This document shows positions 57,992-64,000 of a stretch of 64,000 nt of DNA, piece after piece. The stretch comes from Amoebidium appalachense (lineage: Eukaryota > Ichthyosporea), in contig CAVNZM010000001.1 of assembly GCA_963693365.1 (NCBI GenBank), positions 14,880,001 through 14,944,000 on the forward strand. Direction: 5' to 3'. The notes below the pieces were generated by a model that ran no database searches, was not told the origin of the DNA, and saw only the letters and a list, made by a program, of their open reading frames with translations. The translations under genes and the position numbers were made by a program. Position 1 is the stretch's first letter, and each line of letters starts with the position of its first letter.

Positions 57992-59691
57992 ATGGATCAC
58001 GACGGTACGGACTCTGCCCATGCATCCACCGATTGATGTTTTCTTTCTGTTTCGTTATGGGATGAGCAGTCTTTCACGTTGCACAACGGTGGTTCGTTGA
58101 TAAGAACAATTGTTAGCCAGAAAACACTGGCTTGCGTGTGTGTTTAGTGTGGGGAGGATTAGGGAGGTCAATATAGCTAGTAGGTGCGATTTGTTCCTGG
58201 TCGAACTAAGGGAGGTATTGGCTGGTCAGGTGCGCTGTCATGTTTTGATGTTCGGTGGTATGCTTCTGAGAAAAGCGGGACGTTGTTCATTTTTTACTTG
58301 TCTGTGGCATGCCTGCATCCTTGTGTTCACGGCTGCTCGCGTTTACACGTTACTGCTCACGTACACCTGTGCTGTTTGGGTTAACTGGCCGTTTTTTGGT
58401 GTGGTGTTCGTGAATACTTGTGTTGGTGTGTGTGCCCCTCTCACTTTCTGAGAGCCATAACTCCAGTCTCTTGTTTATCTTTTCACATTTGCACAGAATA
58501 GGCACACGAACCATGTTTACCCCCCCCCCCCCCCCCCCCTTCCCCGCCTCCCCTCATCTGCGCCCCTATTCTCCCTCCTCTCTCCACTCGCCTCTTCTCA
58601 AAACTCACAGACCTCAAACCTCATATCCACAGACGCACCACCACCCCCTCCCCCCGAGGATGAGGCCCCCCCCATGATCCATCCTTCACGGCTGAGGGCA
58701 CTGGGTATGGCCGTTCCTGCAGCAGCGGCACAGGCTTACTCTGCACCACCTCCCCCACCACCATCGGTGAGTGCATGTGCTGGTAGATGTGTGAATTTCT
58801 GGAGTCAGGATAGTAGAGGTTCAGGGGTGGGGGGGGAGGGGGGGGTTGTTGAGGAGAGGCAGGGAAACCAGAGGGAATTGTAGTTGAGGTGCTGGGGTGT
58901 GGTTGAGGGGACGGGGAATGGCAGGTGGTCGTGATAGTGATGTGTGTGGGTGACTGGGCGTGTTTGCCCGCATATGGGGGGGGGGGGACGGACGGAGGGA
59001 GGGGGGGGGGGGGGGGGGGGGGGCAGTAATAGAATGGTGGTGATATTTTAGAAGGATGTGTTGCATGTATTTTCAATTTCATTTAAAAATCTTGTGGCCG
59101 GCAGCATGTCAGCTTGTTTTTATGCAGCGTCTTGTCAGGAACACTCACCCACTATCGGTGATGCAACAGGAGGTTCCCCCGCCACCTCCCTCAGACAGAG
59201 AAAGAGAGTCGAGGAGGGACCGTGATCGCGATCGCGACGATCGACGCAGCCGGGACAAGGATCGTGACAGGGAGAGGGAGAAGGACAGGCACAGACGGCG
59301 TAGTCGCAGCCGCAGTCGCAGTCGGGGAAGGGACAAGGATAGAGACAGCCGGAGAGACAGAGACAGGGGTGACAGAGACAGAGAGAGGAGCAGCAGGAGC
59401 CACCGTCGCAGTCGCAGCCGAAGCCCCAGCAGAGACAAGGACCGCAAGAGCAGGCACAGGTGTGTGTGTGTGGGGGGGTGTGCGGGTGTGTGTGTGTGTT
59501 TGGGGGGGGGGGGGGGGGGGAGGGTTTGTGTGTGTGTGTGTTTGTGTGCCGTAGCAGAGACGGAGACTGCAAGAGCAGAGGCACAGGTGTGTGTGTGTGT
59601 GTGTGTGGGAGGGTGTATGTGTGTACGTGTGTGTGTGTGTGTGCGTGCTGAGCGGCGACAAGGAGTGATAGATAGAGCAGGCACAGGTGTC

Positions 59692-59734
<43 letters not shown>

Positions 59735-60045
59735 CGCAGCAGAGACAGAGATAGCAAGTGCAGGCATAAGGGTTTGTGTGTGTGTGTGTTCGTTTGTTTG
59801 TGTGCACGCATGTGCCTGTGTGTGGGTGTGTGGGTGCTTTTTTTTAGGTATAGGGTGGGTGTGGGCGTTTCTTGTGTGTGGCTGGCCAACGGGACTTCGG
59901 GAGGAGAGGAGGGGCGAAAATTTTCGGCAGGAGTTTTAGGAAATGAGGGCTGCTCGGTCATGGGTGCCGAAGACAGGCTTGTGCATGAATGCTGTCTGTT
60001 TGTGCTTATAAAGTGACGGGAACTCGGGTGGCCGGATTTTTTTTT

Positions 60046-60076
<31 letters not shown>

Positions 60077-60421
60077 GGGAGCAGGCTCGTAACAGTTTGT
60101 GGCAGGGGTAAAGTCGCAGATTTGATTTGGAGTTGTGAGATGGTGGTAGGGTAGGAGATGAAAAGGGATGAGATTGCTCTGAGAATGGGGCCGGGAAGGG
60201 CGGGGGAAAGGGGAGGTGAGGCAGGAGGAGGAGGAGGAGGGGGGGGGGGGGGGGGGAGGGGGGGGGGTGGAAGGCAGATGTTGATGGTGGAGACGGGGTC
60301 TGTTGTAACTGAGAGGATTTGTGAGTTGAATGGGGAATGGGGGGTTTTAGGTTTTTGAATGTGTATGTGTGTCCGTTGTGTGCGTCACCTGCATGTGTGT
60401 GTAAGTGTGTGTGGGAAATGT

Positions 60422-60452
<31 letters not shown>

Positions 60453-60914
60453 GGGGGGGGGAGGGGGAGGGAGGTGAGCATGTGACTATATCCTTGAACG
60501 GGAGAGAGATAGGGGAGGTGTAAGGAAAAGAAAGGTGATGGCTCACGCAGCATATTCTCGTGTGTGCTTACGTAAGGGGGGCACTCAGATCCCGGTCCCG
60601 ATCTCGGTCACCCAAGAAGGAAGAGGCTAAGGCCGGTGCTCGCCGCTGGTATCCCCCCCACCCACCCACCCACCCACCCACCCACTCCACCCCCACCCCC
60701 TTTCTACCTCCTTCCACCTTCCTGTATTTTCCGTCCATGTTTACCCCGTGATGATACTGGGCTGTGATTGGAGGAGGGGGGGGGGGGAAAGGGGGGAGGA
60801 GGGGGTACGGCATGTCAACCCTTGACAGTGCTCACCCCTACACCACATCACCCTACCCACCACTTCACGGCCCTCTTCACCCGTGTCCTTGCTGGTGGGA
60901 CGTGCAGAGAGAGA

Positions 60915-60953
<39 letters not shown>

Positions 60954-61659
60954 TGTGTGTCTGTTGGGCGCCAAACTACACACCGACCCCATCGCTAAAA
61001 ACGACAAACTCCAAAACCTCAAAAAAGTGGTGGCACGGTGACGCAAAGGGCTTCTGTTTTTTCTTGGTGTGGGCAGTTGAATTTGAGTGCCGGCTGCAAA
61101 ATATGCACGTGTGTGTGAGTCGATGCAAATACGAAACGCTAGAAACAACTTGGTTCGGTCTCTTTGCGGCCGTCAGGTGAAGAAATGTCGACAGATAAAG
61201 TCGAAAGTGTGGAAGGCTCCAGTCTTTTCCTAATCATTCCATCATCACTTGATGCTTTCACTCTTTATTTCACCACCCTTTCACCTTTTTTTTCCCCCAC
61301 ATCCTCTCCGGACTTACTTCTTCTCTTTTCCGCGTTTAGTAACACACTCTCCATGCCCCACCCCCCACCCACCCCCTAGCAAGTGCACCTGGTATCCGGG
61401 GTCACACCACCTGCTGCCAACGGGTAAATGGCCGAAGGGGGCGGATTGCCTCCGCCGTGCCTTTATTGGGCCCCTCTCCCCCTCTCGTCCATGCTTGTGC
61501 AAGCATGGTACCCACCTCTTTTTTTTTTTTTTTTTTTTGCCCTCCCGTTCTCAGCCTGTTCTATATATTTTTAAGCAAGGAGTTTGGTTCCTTGTTTTCA
61601 TAAACTGAGGTTACGGATAGCCCTTCTTTTCATCCCTCCACCCCTCTCTCTCTCTCTCT

Positions 61660-61690
<31 letters not shown>

Positions 61691-63502
61691 CTGCCCCCCC
61701 TTTCTGTTGCAAGGTTTTCTCAACTGACCATCTGAGCGTTTGAAACACTGGCCCCTCAAAAAGAAGGAGCAAGCAAACTGTTAAATAAGTTCTTTGTTTT
61801 TGGTGTCTGTGTGTGTGTGTGTGGAACGTGTGTACTTGGGAGATGGGTTTCTGTTTCCCCTGCATGCAAGCCCAACATGTTGCCCATTATACGTGTGTGT
61901 ACGTGTGTGTGTGTGTGTGTGCACATGTGTTGTGTTGGGACTAACCCACCGACCCATAACAACCCCACCAACAACACTGACGTGCTTTGTCTCGTTCTGT
62001 CCTCAGGTCTTCGCGGTACTGGGACGTACCTCCACCCGGCTACGCACACGTACAGCCTATCCAATATAAAGCCATGCTTGGTATATTCCTCCCCCCCCCT
62101 CCCCCCCACCACCACCTCCTCCCTCCTTCCTCCTCCCTTCTCCCTCCTCCCTAATCCCTCCCCCCCATCGGGATGCGGTTTTACGCCTTTATTTCCCCCA
62201 CATTCATGCACAAAGCTGACAACTACACCCATTCCCCCATCCCCTCCGCTCCCCCCCCCCCCCCCCCCAGGCATCTTTACTTCCATGCAACCGGGCATGG
62301 TTGCTCTGTGTCGTGCATCTGTAAGCACATACGCGTTTGTCGCTGCACTGCATTAGTTTGCACATACATCTTCACCGTTTTGCTCACCTTGCTTGCATAA
62401 GCAACCCTGCTCGTCTTTGATCAAGACGGGTTGACCCACCCAAGTTCAGTTGATGCTGCTGTCTGAGTTGGAGCGTCGTATATACGCGGGCTAAGGGGTC
62501 GAAACTCAGACGCAATTGATGACTTGGGCCCTCCCTGAGGATGGGCTCTGCTTATGACGCATACTGTGCGCATGGCTGATGCTGCATACTTGAATGTTTG
62601 CCTTTGCATGTGTCCTGCACCATGCTTCTCATCGTGTATGCGTACTTCGTACTGTGTTCCGCATTCAAAACCCCCCCCCCTTCGGTGCCTGGATGTGTGT
62701 TTTTTCCCTCCTCTGCCGGCTCACCTCCATCGTAATGCACGTGGAGGCCAAATGTGTTCCACCAACTGGTTGCCCACCAGACTGGACACTTGCTCTGTGT
62801 GTGTGCACACACGCACGCACACGCACCCACGATTTTGGGGGACGGGAGAGATTGGGAGGAAGAGAGGGGATGGTTTGGCTCTAGGTGCCCCCCGCCCCTC
62901 CCCCTCTCCCATTCTTTTTTCCCTGCCCATTTTTTCTTTTTCTTTTTTCCTCCCCTGTGTTTGTTTTCGCCTTTGCCCGCGCCTAGTAGCTGACAAACGC
63001 ACACACAATTCTTCCCTGCAGCTGCCGGACAGATCCCAGCCACGGCCATGATTTCGATGATCCCCGGCTTAGCCCCCCCAGGCATGTTTGTGCGGGCAGA
63101 TGCAGGTGTCCCCGACATGGACATGCCCCAGGCACTCAGCCTGCCTCTGGCCGTGGGTGACGTGCCCTCCCTGCCCATCCAGCCGGTACGTGCAAACACG
63201 GGGGGGAGGAGGGGGGGGAGTATGCTTGGTCGTTCTGTGGTGCTGTTGGCTTTTATGTGGGGAAGGGGGAAAATGAAAGGGTGGGGAGAAAGGAGAAGAG
63301 GCGGGGTGTGGGTGGGTGGGGCGGCACCCGGGGGGGGGGGGGGGGGGTTGGAATGGTCTTCTTTTTTGCTTCTGGGTTTGGGAGGCGGGTCGGGTTGTGG
63401 GGGGGAAGGGGCGCAAACATGTTCAAATGTGCATTTTTTTTTCTTTGCTAGTGTCATTGATGAGCACTGGTAGCCTGTTGATCACATGACAATGGATCCC
63501 CC

Positions 63503-63570
<68 letters not shown>

Positions 63571-63600
63571 TTATTGCTGACCCCATGTTTGGCGATGTGC

Positions 63601-63631
<31 letters not shown>

Positions 63632-63737
63632 CCGCGCCCTTCCCCCTTCTTTTGTTTTGCAGCTGCTTGTCAACCAACAGATCACACGTGGGGCACGTCG
63701 TCTTTACATTGGCAACATTCCTTTCGGCGTGACGGAC
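57992..63737 (+). CDS. U2AF2: U2AF large subunit (U2AF65), 3' part beyond window
   Basis: Splicing factor that binds the 3' splice-site polypyrimidine tract and recruits U2 snRNP. Exons: 57992-58004, 58633-58766, 59128-59459, 60577-60648, 62007-62080, 63022-63185, 63663-63737 (donor GTAGGT, continues past 64000); 288 aa visible. Order: a tiny first exon (MDHD), a Pro-rich N-terminus (unlike the usual MSDFDEFE start), a long RS/RD domain at residues about 68-175, the U2AF35-binding ligand RYWDVPPPG with Trp189, [15 protein letters not shown], a Met/Pro-rich linker, then [14 protein letters not shown], the RNP2 (277-282) of RRM1. RRM1 remainder, RRM2 and UHM lie outside the window. Every junction is phase-consistent. 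Decayed copies of the exon 3 end follow in intron 3; a long C-bracketed repeat lies in intron 5. Confidence 0.93.
59428..59770 (+). repeat. Tandem copies of the 3' edge of U2AF2 exon 3 with its (GT)n donor
   Basis: The exon end AGCAGAGACAAGGACCGCAA (59429 on) with GAGCAGGCACAG|GTGTGTG recurs in the intron at about 59553 (AGCAGAGACGGAGACTGCAA, then GAGCAGAGGCACAG|GTGTGTG), 59648 (GCGGCGACAAGGAGTGATAG, then GAGCAGGCACAG|GTGTCTG) and 59737 (AGCAGAGACAGAGATAGCAA, then GTGCAGGCATAAG). Each copy is separated by a (GT)n stretch, so unit = exon edge + donor + microsatellite, period about 90-125. Two copies keep a usable donor. Confidence 0.75.
60919..60952. repeat. Poly-G run, U2AF2 intron 4
   Basis: About 34 G after (GA)4. 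Another T-run/G-run pair is at about 60039-60079 in intron 3. Confidence 0.9.
62274..62670 (+). repeat. C-bracketed repeat, subtype A, long copy in U2AF2 intron 5
   Basis: Starts directly after a C-run (CCCCAGGCATC) at CTTTACTTCCATGCAACC, so it lacks only about 55 bases of the 5' end. Stem-loop sequences are at 62287-62304, 62389-62404 and 62412-62428. Contains GGGGTCGAAACTCAGACG and ends TTCCGCATTCAAAA against C11. Confidence 0.85.
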
Positions 63738-63807
63738 GTAGGTGGCCCTGTGGTGTGGTGTGGTCTGGGTGTTCCGTCTGAGTGTGCTAGCATGGTCAAC
63801 AGGGGGC

Positions 63808-63809
63808 GG

Positions 63810-63849
<40 letters not shown>
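63808..63849. repeat. Poly-G run at right edge, U2AF2 intron 7
   Basis: About 40 G. The rest of the window to 64000 is intronic G/GT-rich sequence with no exon seen. Confidence 0.85.
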
Positions 63850-63850
<1 letters not shown>

Positions 63851-64000
63851 GATATCGCGCCTTGGAGGGTGGTTTGGCATGCGCATGCGGTTAAGGAGAG
63901 GGGATACTTTACGGAATGGGGTGGGGGTTGAGGTTGTACGTTGTGTGTGTGTGTGGGTGGGTGGGTTGTGAGCTGCTGGTTTGACTGTTGTGTGGCTGGC

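Overview
The window is nuclear DNA of a eukaryote. Every recognisable gene is split by GT-AG introns, there is a tRNA-Gly with internal promoter boxes, and intergenic and intronic DNA is full of (CA)n/(GT)n microsatellites and unusually long poly-C/poly-G runs. The gene set (CapZ beta, NIT1-type amidase, animal-type haem peroxidase, PLPP4/5-like membrane protein, U2AF large subunit with an RS domain) fits a metazoan or unicellular relative of animals such as an ichthyosporean. That placement is a guess.

Layout: 1-2.3 kb intergenic; 2.3-7.5 kb (+) ammonia-dependent NAD synthetase, 6 exons; 8.9-14.6 kb (-) F-actin capping protein beta, 7 exons; 17.6-21.7 kb (+) PAP2-family protein that has lost its catalytic residues; 24.0-30.5 kb (-) NIT1 deaminated-glutathione amidase, 8 exons including a 33-nt micro-exon; 34.5-40.8 kb (-) secreted haem peroxidase, 10 exons; 41.5-42.1 kb unassigned ORF in a microsatellite-poor island; 43.7-51.0 kb (+) unrecognised secreted protein with a C-terminal furin-like site and an apparent 1-nt frameshift, hosting tRNA-Gly(GCC) in its last intron; 52.5-55.5 kb (-) small unrecognised 112-residue protein; 56.3-57.3 kb (+) possible exon chain of an unknown gene; 58.0-63.7 kb (+) U2AF2, running off the right edge. 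Exon boundaries were worked out by hand from splice consensus and codon phase. The assigned genes give uninterrupted frames across all exons (exceptions: the frameshift at 43.85 kb, the unlocated PLPP first exon and the truncated U2AF2).

The genes do not form an obvious pathway. The most interesting layer is non-coding. (i) A dispersed repeat family of about 430 bp, mostly 5'-truncated, has copies ending at the same 3' sequence directly against a C-run and usually starting against another C-run. It has conserved hairpins and is concentrated in introns of the 43.7-51.0 kb gene. (ii) Dinucleotide repeats sit on splice junctions with a preferred polarity: GT-repeats near donors, CA-repeats near acceptors. 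(iii) Decayed tandem copies of exon edges lie in at least two introns (peroxidase, U2AF2).
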